Below, one piece after another: positions 1-8,225 of a stretch of DNA of 64,000 nt; within the stretch, counting starts at the first letter, position 1; each line of letters opens with the position of its first letter. The notes under the pieces are model-generated. The model was given only the letters and a program-made list of their open reading frames with translations. It was not told where the DNA came from and searched no databases. Origin of the DNA: an uncultured Psychrobacter sp. (GTDB taxonomy: Bacteria; Pseudomonadota; Gammaproteobacteria; Pseudomonadales; Moraxellaceae); the NCBI RefSeq assembly GCF_947495825.1, contig NZ_CANMAH010000001.1, forward strand, positions 1 to 64,000. Direction: 5' to 3'. A program made the translations under genes and the position numbers.

Positions 1-205
1 CTGTACTTTTTTACTTAGTTTACAACGGGTTATCTTCATAAAAGTAGTCTAGCATAGTGCTTATCTACTACAGCCCCCATTTTAATCATTGTTTTAGTCA
101 TCGTAAGGCCTTGCCGTTACTTCGCTATGAGAAGACGACTTGTAGCGAATATCGAGCGTTGCTAGATGAAAGCTGCACGTTTTGACTAGGTAAATCCTAC
201 CAAGC
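1..205. other. Intergenic left edge
   Basis: No supportable coding frame, RNA or repeat was seen in these bases. The stretch is AT-rich and lies downstream of the minus-strand maleylacetate reductase and its terminator. It could be the 3' flank of a gene outside the window. Confidence 0.4.
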
Positions 206-240
206 AAAAGCGCTCTTCATAGATGTAGAAGAGCGCTTTT
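206..240 (-). terminator. Rho-independent terminator of the maleylacetate reductase gene
   Basis: A perfect 13-bp inverted repeat (206-218 with 228-240) surrounds a 9-nt loop. The arms start with four A and end with four T, so the hairpin carries its own U tract and could stop transcripts from either side. It begins 24 bases beyond the stop codon of the minus-strand gene at 264. Confidence 0.8.
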
Positions 241-263
241 AAATGACAACTCGCACGCAACTT

Positions 264-1331
264 TTAAGCAGGAGGTAGTCCTTGATAAGCTTTATCCAAT
301 AGCTCTTTTAATTCCTTATAGTCATAATCACGAGGATTATAATAAGGACTATCACAAATTATTTGTGCCACGTCAGCTGGACCCTCTTTAGGTAGACCAA
401 TATCTTTTAATGCCAATGGAATCTCTAAGGATTGATTCAAACGGTAGATTGCTAAACCAACCTCTTCACGGCTATTAACACCTAATGCCTCTGCCAATTG
501 ATTCATAGCGTCCGTATCAGCATTACGATTGTAATGCACCGAATACGCAAGCGTAACAGCGTGTGCTTGAGCATGGGGCAGATTATATGTGCCACCCAAA
601 GTATGGCAAATCTTATGATGAATGGCCATGCCAACTGATCCTAGACAAACCCCAGCAAGCCAAGCGCCATAGGTTGCTTTCTGGCGTGCTGAAATATCGC
701 TCAAATCTTTTACAATTATAGGCAAAGCAAACTTTAATGCTTTGATAGACTCAATCGCCATGAGACTGACGATTGGGTTTTTATCTTCGGCGTATAATGC
801 TTCTACCGCATGTGCCATGGCATTCATACCTGAACAAGCCGAGATTTGCGCAGGCAAGGTTAGGTTTAGCTCTGGATCATAAATCACAACTTTGGGTAGG
901 ATGTGAATGTCCTTTCCAGTGGTCTTTAGATTGTTTTCAGTGATGCCATAAATAGTCGTCATCTCGCTACCGGCATAAGTAGTAGGTATGGCGACTATCG
1001 GCAAATGCGTCTTTAAGGCAATGGCTTTGGCAAGTCCAATCGTAGAACCACCGCCTAAAGCCAGACAACAATCAATGTCGTTTGATCGGACAAACTCTAC
1101 CGCCTTGTCTGCGACTTCTACCGGAACATGCATGACAGCGTGCGGATACACGCCTGCTGAGATCTCTTGTAGTTGCTGCGATAACTTCTGACCCGCCTCT
1201 TTTTGGCCCGGTGTCGTAATTATTAAAGCGTTACGATAACCATGATTTATCAGTATATCTTTGGCTTCAGCTGACTTACCGTTCCCAAAATGAACGTCGA
1301 GCGGTAAAGCTTGGTAATGAAAATCTTTCAT
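264..1331 (-). CDS. Maleylacetate reductase (iron-containing alcohol dehydrogenase superfamily)
   Basis: Predicted to reduce maleylacetate to 3-oxoadipate with NAD(P)H, the step that joins chlorocatechol, hydroxyquinol or resorcinol ring cleavage to the oxoadipate pathway. The protein is 355 residues, normal for the family. Visible motifs are the nucleotide-binding GGGST at 93-97, YAGSEMT at 119-125, SGMNAMAHAVE at 167-177, and the His-rich HHKICHTLGG at 238-247 followed by HAQAHA at 253-258. These match maleylacetate reductases better than generic Fe-alcohol dehydrogenases. No ring-cleavage dioxygenase lies on the inner side, so its partner genes, if any, lie left of the window or elsewhere. 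It is followed by a strong terminator. A related short-chain alcohol dehydrogenase activity cannot be excluded. Confidence 0.82.
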   Translation of the reverse strand: MKDFHYQALPLDVHFGNGKSAEAKDILINHGYRNALIITTPGQKEAGQKLSQQLQEISAGVYPHAVMHVPVEVADKAVEFVRSNDIDCCLALGGGSTIGLAKAIALKTHLPIVAIPTTYAGSEMTTIYGITENNLKTTGKDIHILPKVVIYDPELNLTLPAQISACSGMNAMAHAVEALYAEDKNPIVSLMAIESIKALKFALPIIVKDLSDISARQKATYGAWLAGVCLGSVGMAIHHKICHTLGGTYNLPHAQAHAVTLAYSVHYNRNADTDAMNQLAEALGVNSREEVGLAIYRLNQSLEIPLALKDIGLPKEGPADVAQIICDSPYYNPRDYDYKELKELLDKAYQGLPPA

Positions 1332-1470
1332 AATATCGTCCTGATTTAAAGAGCAGGTCTCGCTTGAGATGTACTGGAATACTGTTAGTATTTAAAGTTA
1401 AAACCCAGATTTTCTGATGCTGATTAAAACCGTTTGCTTGAAATAAAATAACAATTACGTTCCACTAAGT

Positions 1471-2583
1471 TTATACACTATCAATAAGCTGCCAGCTGGC
1501 AGTCGCTTGGTGCTCATCTTGATGCGCAAATAGTGGATGGCTTTGAGCTTCTGTCAAATTAAGTACAGGGGTTACGCAAGCATCAACATCTGCGAACAAT
1601 TCTTCCCAATGCATCATCGTTTGACTAGCAAACTTGTCTATCATTGCTTGCTCAGCTTGTTTACTCTCAGCTGTATTTGGCATAAATCCACGCTGCCAAT
1701 GAGCATCGATATGTTCAGACAAATCTAACGTTTCGCATAATAATCGCCAAAATTTAAACTCCAACGAGCCGACTGCCATATGGCGACCATCTTGTGTTTT
1801 GTACAACCGATAGCACGGCAACCATCCACCCAAGAAGTCATTCTGAGGCTCTGGGCGTTGTCCATTTATATTTTTCATCATATCAGCTGTCGCTTTTGGC
1901 ATGACCAGATGCTGATACAAGCTATGCGTCATACTCACGGCTATGTGTCGACCGCGACCAGTATTTTTAGCGGCAAGTACCGCTGCTAATAAGGTAATCA
2001 CTGCGGTATCGCTACCACCAGCCAAATCTGCAAATTGCATATTGGGCATGGCTTGATCGCCTGATTCTGTTTTTAGCTGATAGAGGGTGCCGCTCATTGC
2101 CATAAAGTTGATGTCATGCCCAGCCTTCGCTGCCCAAGACTTACCTGTAGAATCAAGCGCCTCTGGAATACCGTAGCCTGTGATAGAAACCATCACCAGT
2201 TTTGGGTTGATAGCATGTAGGGTAGCAGCGTCTAGACCCATGCCAACGAGGACCTCAGGGCGAAAACTATCAAGCATCACGTCTGCATCTTTGATGTGGG
2301 TTTTGATTGCTTCAATGCCTGCTTTGCTACGAAAATCTACCTTTTCGCAATGTTTGCCATGGTTTAACGCTTTAAATAACTCACCAAATGCACGTCCTGG
2401 ATCGCCATTTTTTGGTTCAATTTTAACGATTTCTGCGCCTAGATCGGCAAGTAAGCGCGTCGCGAATGGACCGGGTAAATTACGCGTCAAGTCGATAACT
2501 TTAAGACCATTTAGGCAGTCAGACATTATGTCTGTCATTGTACTGGGTATTGAATTATTCGATACTAAATCTGTATTAGCCAT
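1471..2583 (-). CDS. mcr: Alpha-methylacyl-CoA racemase (CaiB/BaiF class III CoA-transferase family)
   Basis: Predicted to epimerise (2R)- and (2S)-methylacyl-CoA so that branched chains can enter beta-oxidation. The start at 2583 (370 residues) is preferred over 2616 because GAGG lies a suitable distance upstream and the start overlaps the 3' end of the preceding hydratase/dehydrogenase gene by 8 bases. With this start, the AGHDIN motif places His156 and FADLAGGS places Asp186, matching the His/Asp proton-transfer pair of the mycobacterial and human racemases. A late DACVTPVL motif is also typical. Last gene of a four-gene beta-oxidation operon. A true CoA-transferase role is the alternative, but the racemase-type HDIN and DLAGGS motifs argue against it. 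Confidence 0.83.
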   Translation of the reverse strand: MANTDLVSNNSIPSTMTDIMSDCLNGLKVIDLTRNLPGPFATRLLADLGAEIVKIEPKNGDPGRAFGELFKALNHGKHCEKVDFRSKAGIEAIKTHIKDADVMLDSFRPEVLVGMGLDAATLHAINPKLVMVSITGYGIPEALDSTGKSWAAKAGHDINFMAMSGTLYQLKTESGDQAMPNMQFADLAGGSDTAVITLLAAVLAAKNTGRGRHIAVSMTHSLYQHLVMPKATADMMKNINGQRPEPQNDFLGGWLPCYRLYKTQDGRHMAVGSLEFKFWRLLCETLDLSEHIDAHWQRGFMPNTAESKQAEQAMIDKFASQTMMHWEELFADVDACVTPVLNLTEAQSHPLFAHQDEHQATASWQLIDSV

Positions 2584-4762
2584 CTGAAAACACCTCGCCT
2601 TTTTTTGCCATCTCAATCAAAATTTGTGCAGGCTCAAAACGCCCACCAAACTTAGCTGCCAGCTCATGACTACGCGCAACGAAATCCTCTATACCTATTG
2701 CATTGATAAACTGTAGCGTACCCCCTTGATGCGGGGCAAAGCCCCAACCAAAGATAGAGCCTACATTACCTTCAGCGACAGAGCGCAAGACGTTTTCCTC
2801 GTAACAACGCGCCGATTCGTTGGCTTGTATATATAGCAGGCGATCTATTAGCTCTTGCATATCTGGCTGCTCATCAACAGGCGGAAATAGCTCAGCAAGT
2901 TTTGGCCACAACTGTTTACCATCCTTGCCCTCTGTGTTTTGCGAATAATCATAAAAGCCTTTACCGACCTTTTTACCCAAGCGCTCGTGGTCTTTTGCAA
3001 TCACTTTGAGCACCGCTTCTGCCGGATGACTGATCCACTCTCTACCCTCGCTGTTCGTATCTTTTTTGGTCTGTTCTTTGATACGCAACGATAAATCAAG
3101 TGACACCTCATCTTGCAGCGCAAGCGGTGGCATCGGCATACCAGCTTTGAGGCCAGCAACTTCAATTCGACGAGGATGCACGCCCTCACCTAACATCGCA
3201 ATGCCTTCTGTCACATACGTGCCAAATACGCGCGAGGTATAAAAGCCGCGACTGTCGTTGACGACGATAGGCGTTTTGCCAATTTGCAAGACGAAATCAA
3301 AAGCTTTTGCTAAGGTTGTATCATCCGTCTGCTCACCCATGATAATCTCAACCAAAGGCATCTTATCGACTGGTGAGAAAAAGTGCAGCCCGATGAATTG
3401 AGAAGGACGTTTACTTGCGACGGCTAAGCTCGTGATAGGAATGGTCGACGTGTTAGACGCATAGACAACCGTTTCAGCGATGACGGCTTCTGCTTGCTCA
3501 GTACACTTGGCTTTGATATTGCGGTTTTCGAATACCGCTTCGATGACTAAATCACAACCTTCTATATCATCATAAGATATGGTAATTTGAATTTTACTTA
3601 ATAACGCTTCTTTTTTGGTCTCGTTTGAGCGTCCGCGATTGATGGCTTTGTCTAACAGTTTTTCTGAATACTGTTTACCCTTATTAGCATTTTCAATACT
3701 GGTGTCTAATAGCACCACATTGATGCCCGCTTTGGCAGCGACATACGCAATCCCAGCACCCATCATCCCTGCGCCAAGTACCGCAACCTTATTTACTTTT
3801 TGACGATCAAAGCTGTTAGGACGTGATTGTCCTTTTTTAATCTGATTGAGCTGCGTCCACATAGAAGTGATTAAATTGTTAGATTCAGGCGACAGCACGC
3901 AAGCGGCAAAGTAGCTCGATTCGATCTCAAGGGCAGCATCGATATCAAGTAAGCTACCTTCAAATAAGCAAGACATGATATGGGTAATGGCAGGATAATT
4001 GCCGTGAGATTTTTGATACGCCATGGCTGGGGCAACAGATAGCATTTGCGCATTCTTTGGATGATTCGCATTGCCACCAGGGATGCTAAAGCCTTTTTTG
4101 TCCCACGGTTGCTGTGCATCGGGGTTGGCTTTAATCCATGCTTTAGCTTGGTTTAACATGTCGTCTTTGTCACTAGCTATCGCATCAATAAATCCAATCT
4201 CTTTGGCAGCGTTAGCATTTACAATTTTACCTTGGGTCATCATCTCAAGCGATTTTTGCATACCGAGTAGGCGCATCAGACGCTGAGTACCACCGCCGCC
4301 AGGTAGCAAGCCTAATTTCACCTCGGGCAATCCAAGTTTGGTTTTAGCTGAATCAATAGCGAGTCGGTAATGACAGCCTAAAGCAATTTCTAACCCGCCA
4401 CCAAGCGCCGAACCTGTCATTGCTGCAACGATAGGTTTGCCAGATTTTTCAAGCTTACGCAGGCTGGCTTTGAGTGACTCCGCCAATTCAAACGCTTGCT
4501 CGTGGGTTTGAATACTCGCAAGCTGGTCAATATCTGCGCCAACGATAAAAGACTCTTTACCTGACGTTAAGATAAGCCCTTTAGCCGTCTCATCGTTTAT
4601 AAAAGCATCGACCAATACTGCAAATGACTGATTAAAAGTATCATCAATCACATTCATTTTTCGGTCGGCTTGATCAATGGTGACAGTCACGATGCCTTCA
4701 TCATCACGTTTAGTAGAAAAATCTGCCAACTCATTAATCGTTTGGGTGCAATCCATGCTCAT
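2576..4762 (-). CDS. fadJ: Bifunctional enoyl-CoA hydratase / 3-hydroxyacyl-CoA dehydrogenase (FadB/FadJ type)
   Basis: Catalyses the second and third steps of beta-oxidation. The 728-residue protein has an N-terminal crotonase domain (about 15-200) with oxyanion motifs GADI (75-78) and ALGGGLE (119-125) and the two catalytic glutamates Glu125 and Glu147. The dehydrogenase Rossmann domain (about 324-505) has GAGMMGAG at 330-337 and the His460/Glu472 pair with the same spacing as FadB His450/Glu462. The C-terminal 3HCDH domains follow. The start at 4762 has AGGA about 6 nt upstream; an in-frame ATG two codons later is possible. It lies between thiolase and racemase genes on one strand. Whether it is the fadB or fadJ orthologue cannot be decided from sequence alone. 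Confidence 0.9.
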   Translation of the reverse strand: MSMDCTQTINELADFSTKRDDEGIVTVTIDQADRKMNVIDDTFNQSFAVLVDAFINDETAKGLILTSGKESFIVGADIDQLASIQTHEQAFELAESLKASLRKLEKSGKPIVAAMTGSALGGGLEIALGCHYRLAIDSAKTKLGLPEVKLGLLPGGGGTQRLMRLLGMQKSLEMMTQGKIVNANAAKEIGFIDAIASDKDDMLNQAKAWIKANPDAQQPWDKKGFSIPGGNANHPKNAQMLSVAPAMAYQKSHGNYPAITHIMSCLFEGSLLDIDAALEIESSYFAACVLSPESNNLITSMWTQLNQIKKGQSRPNSFDRQKVNKVAVLGAGMMGAGIAYVAAKAGINVVLLDTSIENANKGKQYSEKLLDKAINRGRSNETKKEALLSKIQITISYDDIEGCDLVIEAVFENRNIKAKCTEQAEAVIAETVVYASNTSTIPITSLAVASKRPSQFIGLHFFSPVDKMPLVEIIMGEQTDDTTLAKAFDFVLQIGKTPIVVNDSRGFYTSRVFGTYVTEGIAMLGEGVHPRRIEVAGLKAGMPMPPLALQDEVSLDLSLRIKEQTKKDTNSEGREWISHPAEAVLKVIAKDHERLGKKVGKGFYDYSQNTEGKDGKQLWPKLAELFPPVDEQPDMQELIDRLLYIQANESARCYEENVLRSVAEGNVGSIFGWGFAPHQGGTLQFINAIGIEDFVARSHELAAKFGGRFEPAQILIEMAKKGEVFSDG

Positions 4763-4816
4763 TATTATTCCTTTTTAAATTCAAACCTATTATTTAATTA
4801 TCGTCTTACAGACAGC

Positions 4817-6025
4817 TTATACGCGCTCAATGATAGTTGCGATGCCCATACCGCCGCCGACACAAAGCGTAATCATCGCCGTTTTTAGGTCACGACGCTC
4901 TAATTCCTCAAGCACAGTGGTGAGTAACATGGCACCCGTAGCTCCTAGCGGATGCCCCATTGCAATAGCGCCACCATTGACATTAACTTTATCTAATGAG
5001 ACACCCAAGTCTTTCGCTGTCTTCATCGGTATCGCAGCGAAGGCTTCGTTGATCTCCCATAGATCAATATCGGCTGCCGTCATACCAGCTTTTTTGAGCG
5101 CTTTTTGGCAAGCAGGTGTCGGTCCGGTCAGCATAATAGAGGGCTCAGAGCCGATAACCGACGCCATAATAACTCTTGCACGCGGACGCAATCCTGCTTT
5201 TTTACCCGCAACCTCGCTCCCCAAAAGACAAAGCGCAGCGCCATCAACGATACCAGAGGAATTACCCGCATGATGCACATGATTGATGCGCTCGATGCTG
5301 GTGTATTTATCCAGCAAGACGCTATCAAAGCCCATCGCACCAAGCGATGCAAAGGAAGGTTTGAGACCTGATAAAGTACCGACTGTCGTATCGGGACGGA
5401 TGGTTTCATCTTTATCAAGCAGCAAGCGACCATTCAAATCATGCACAGGTATCACCGCATTATCATAGTAGCTTGCCTGCCATGCTGTAGCAGCGCGATG
5501 ATGCGACGCGGTGGCAAAGGCATCGACATCCATACGGCTAAACCCTTCGAGGGTCGCAATGGTATCTGCTCCAACGCCTTGCGGAGCAAAGCCAGTCACA
5601 GAATTTACCCGCGGATCCATAAACCAAGCACCGCCATCTGCACCCATTTTTACACGGCTCATTGATTCCACACCGCCTGCAACGACCATATCTTCCATAC
5701 CTGACATGATTTTACTCGCCGCCAAGTTGATGGACTCGAGCCCTGATGCGCAAAAACGCGACAATGTCACGCCCGCGACGGTTTCATGCCAGCCTGCATC
5801 CAGCACCGCAATACGAGCGATATCTGCACCCTGTTCGCCGATTGGGGTCACACAGCCAAGCACGACATCGTCGACCAGGCTAGTGTCTAAATCATTGCGC
5901 TGCTGCATGGCATTAAGCAAGGTGCGTACCAGCCAAATGGGTGTTGCTTGATTTAAGCTGCCGCCTGCTTTGCCTTTGCCGCGAGGAGTACGAATGGCAT
6001 CGTAAATATAAGCCGTTTGAATCAT
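4817..6025 (-). CDS. fadI: Acetyl-CoA C-acyltransferase (3-ketoacyl-CoA thiolase)
   Basis: Performs the thiolytic cleavage that ends each beta-oxidation cycle. The 402-residue length is normal. The acyl-accepting Cys92 sits in RFCASGLES, NEAFA is at 326-330, His358 lies in AMGHPLGATG, and the proton-transfer Cys388 is in LCVGGGMG, so the full Cys-His-Cys triad is present. It lies 54 bases upstream of the hydratase/dehydrogenase gene and 58 bases downstream of the acyl-CoA dehydrogenase on the same strand, consistent with one transcript. The order thiolase then hydratase/dehydrogenase is the reverse of fadBA but matches fadIJ-like operons. The gene name is by arrangement only. Confidence 0.88.
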   Translation of the reverse strand: MIQTAYIYDAIRTPRGKGKAGGSLNQATPIWLVRTLLNAMQQRNDLDTSLVDDVVLGCVTPIGEQGADIARIAVLDAGWHETVAGVTLSRFCASGLESINLAASKIMSGMEDMVVAGGVESMSRVKMGADGGAWFMDPRVNSVTGFAPQGVGADTIATLEGFSRMDVDAFATASHHRAATAWQASYYDNAVIPVHDLNGRLLLDKDETIRPDTTVGTLSGLKPSFASLGAMGFDSVLLDKYTSIERINHVHHAGNSSGIVDGAALCLLGSEVAGKKAGLRPRARVIMASVIGSEPSIMLTGPTPACQKALKKAGMTAADIDLWEINEAFAAIPMKTAKDLGVSLDKVNVNGGAIAMGHPLGATGAMLLTTVLEELERRDLKTAMITLCVGGGMGIATIIERV

Positions 6026-6083
6026 ACTATGTCCTTATAGTCTTGATGAAATGGTTTTGATGAAAATTTAAAAAACGTGGCGC

Positions 6084-7235
6084 TTACATAAAGCGTGACG
6101 CCAGCTCTTTCATAATCTCGTTAGTACCGCCATAGATTTTCTGTACTCGTGCATCAGCGTACAAACGCGCAATCGGATATTCCATCATATAGCCATAACC
6201 GCCAAATAACTGGACGCACTCATCCATCACGATGCATTGCTTTTCGGTCACCCAATATTTGATTAACGCAGCATGCTGTACCGTGAGCTTGTTTTCGACC
6301 AATGCTTCAATAGCGGCATCACACAAGGCACTTGAGGCAATATAATGACTGTTACATTCGGCAAGCTTAAAGCGGGTATTTTGAAAGCTCCATACTGGCT
6401 TGCCAAAAGCCGTGCGTTCTTTGGTGTAGTCGATAGTTAAGTCCAGAGCCAACTTCATTGCCCCAATCGCTGCCAACGCTACGATTAGGCGCTCTTGCGG
6501 TAGCTCTTGCATTAATTGCGTAAAACCTAACCCTTCAACCGTACCCAACAGATTGGCTTGCGGCACGCGCATATTATTAAAAAACAACTCAGAGGTATCT
6601 TGTGATGCCATTCCAAGTTTTTTGAGCTTCTTGCCGCGCTCAAACCCCGGAGCATTATCGGTTTCGACGACGATAAGCGATACGCCTTTAGCGCCAAGAG
6701 ATCGGTCAGTTTTGCAAGCAACAATAATTAAATTACCCAGTTGACCGTTAGTAATAAAGGTCTTTGAGCCATTGATGATATAATCATCGCCTTCTTTGAC
6801 TGCATAGGTCTTGATGTTTTGCAAATCTGAGCCTGTACCCGGCTCAGTCATAGCAATCGCACCGATTAACTCACCCGTTGCCATTTTGGGTAGCCACGTC
6901 TGCTTTTGCTCTTCAGTACCATGATGCAGGATATAAGGGGCGACGATACCTGAATGCAAAAAGCCACCGAAGCCTGCTTGATTGGCTTCTGATTGCGCAT
7001 AAATCAGCGCGGCTTCATGACGAAAATCACCACCTGCCCCGCCATATTCTTCTGGCATTGAAGCACACAAAAAACCCATCTCGCCCGCTTCTAACCAAGC
7101 TTCCCGATCGAGCATACCGTTTTCACGCCACTTCTCATCGTGTGCCTCCCAATCTCTAAATACTTTGAGCGCACTCTCGTGCAGCATTTCAATCTCTTCA
7201 TCCATCCATTTGGGCTTAAAGCAAGCAATAGTCAT
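6084..7235 (-). CDS. Long-chain/branched-chain type acyl-CoA dehydrogenase (LCAD-like)
   Basis: FAD enzyme for the first step of beta-oxidation; 383 residues. MTEPGTGSDLQN (129-140) is the FAD/acyl-binding signature, and the C-terminus has FGGYGYMMEYP and YGGTNEIMKE. The position that is Glu in medium-chain enzymes (YEGT) is Gly here (YGGT), while Glu248 in LPQERL occupies the place of the catalytic base in mammalian LCAD and isovaleryl-CoA dehydrogenase. This puts it with the LCAD/IVD branch, which handles long or branched acyl groups. It is the promoter-proximal gene of the operon with thiolase, hydratase/dehydrogenase and a methylacyl-CoA racemase, which supports a branched-chain substrate. 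The exact chain length is not readable from sequence. Confidence 0.88.
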   Translation of the reverse strand: MTIACFKPKWMDEEIEMLHESALKVFRDWEAHDEKWRENGMLDREAWLEAGEMGFLCASMPEEYGGAGGDFRHEAALIYAQSEANQAGFGGFLHSGIVAPYILHHGTEEQKQTWLPKMATGELIGAIAMTEPGTGSDLQNIKTYAVKEGDDYIINGSKTFITNGQLGNLIIVACKTDRSLGAKGVSLIVVETDNAPGFERGKKLKKLGMASQDTSELFFNNMRVPQANLLGTVEGLGFTQLMQELPQERLIVALAAIGAMKLALDLTIDYTKERTAFGKPVWSFQNTRFKLAECNSHYIASSALCDAAIEALVENKLTVQHAALIKYWVTEKQCIVMDECVQLFGGYGYMMEYPIARLYADARVQKIYGGTNEIMKELASRFM

Positions 7236-7355
7236 TGATCCATCCTTGGTCTTGGGTTATTAGGTAGTTTGTTTATTCAATATACTCGTTTATACAATAC
7301 CTGCCAAACCAAAGCCCATGAACTACTAGGTCACTAATTCCATAACGACGCAAAA

Positions 7356-7375
7356 CCCTATATTAGGGCTTTTTT
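7356..7375 (+). terminator. Small hairpin with T tract, possible terminator or leader element
   Basis: A 5-bp GC-containing stem (7356-7360 with 7364-7368, 3-nt loop) is followed by C and six T on the plus strand, and has four A before it. No plus-strand gene ends nearby; the minus-strand acyl-CoA dehydrogenase operon starts 120 bases away. It may end a short unannotated plus-strand RNA or sit in the leader of the minus-strand operon. The stem is short. Confidence 0.35.
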
Positions 7376-7496
7376 ATGGTTATAGCATTCAGATAACAAG
7401 TTGACTATAATTACGTCAAGCTCACAAAGCTGACTTGGAGCACTCATTGACAGTTGTATTAAGTCAGCTAATGCTCTCGAAATTTAGGTATAAGTT

Positions 7497-8153
7497 ATGA
7501 AGAACACGTTATTAATATCTGGCTTAATCGCTACTATCTCTATACCTGTCCATGCAGCAGATTATCAAAGCTTTATTACGCCAAGCTCTTTGGGTAAAAG
7601 CATAAATACACTAAATAAGAAGTATCAGTTAGGTTTAAAAAAGCAAAGCTCAGGCAAATATGCCAATCACCGACTTAATGGTTGTAGCCTGCTCGTAAAA
7701 ACGGATAAGAAAAATCGAATCAATGAGATTAAAATAATAGACAATAAAGACTGCAGATATACCACCACGTCCAATGTAAACTATAATAGTCAGACAACCA
7801 AGACCCAGGATTTGCTCAGCCAAGTTGATATTCAAGACGTACAGTTTGTTCCAGGTTGTTTTAACTGCCCATCGCGGCTAGAGATAACCGATACGCTGGT
7901 TATTGATCGCGAAAAAGACAACTACCATACAAAGTTTGAGATAAAAGGACATAATAGAAAGTATTTAAACTATATCGCCAAAAATCTCTTTGGTGATTTC
8001 TCAGATGAGAATTATTATTCTATTATGGATATGCTGGAGTCTAGAGCTGCCAAAGACCCTACTCTTTATGACCGTAACGAATTCAAACTACAAGCCATTG
8101 AAGCTTACAACCTGCAAGACAAACCGCAGAGCTATACAATTGCGCTCAATTAG
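7497..8153 (+). CDS. Exported protein of unknown function
   Basis: I do not recognise a family. The 218-residue product begins with a clear signal peptide: Lys2, a hydrophobic core (5-18) and a VHA cleavage site after residue 20, so it is probably periplasmic or secreted. Four cysteines remain (63, 86, 121 and 124), the last two as CFNC, which could form disulfides or a small metal site. The body is rich in Asn, Lys, Tyr and Asp and the gene is visibly more AT-rich than its neighbours, a possible sign of recent acquisition. It stands alone between two minus-strand operons and is followed by a strong terminator. Confidence 0.7.
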   Translation: MKNTLLISGLIATISIPVHAADYQSFITPSSLGKSINTLNKKYQLGLKKQSSGKYANHRLNGCSLLVKTDKKNRINEIKIIDNKDCRYTTTSNVNYNSQTTKTQDLLSQVDIQDVQFVPGCFNCPSRLEITDTLVIDREKDNYHTKFEIKGHNRKYLNYIAKNLFGDFSDENYYSIMDMLESRAAKDPTLYDRNEFKLQAIEAYNLQDKPQSYTIALN

Positions 8154-8161
8154 ATACTGTC

Positions 8162-8189
8162 AAAAAGCCACTTGATCAAATGGCTTTTT
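8162..8189. terminator. Bidirectional rho-independent terminator between convergent genes
   Basis: A 9-bp perfect stem (8162-8170 with 8181-8189) rich in A on the left and T on the right, with a palindromic TTGATCAA core, lies 9 bases beyond the stop of the plus-strand gene and 37 bases beyond the 3' end of the minus-strand sensor kinase. It can serve both. Confidence 0.8.
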
Positions 8190-8225
8190 ACTTTACTAAT
8201 AAAATAACGCTTATTTATAGAATGC

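Noticed and set aside
988..1191. Plus-strand open frame inside the maleylacetate reductase gene
   Set aside because: It is the antisense shadow of a gene with full family motifs; no ribosome site and no recognisable protein.
2180..2587. 135-codon plus-strand frame opposite the racemase gene
   Set aside because: Shadow of the racemase frame, with no start signal or similarity.
4830..5273. 147-codon plus-strand frame inside the thiolase gene
   Set aside because: Antisense to a complete thiolase; composition is that of a reversed coding strand and it has no domain.
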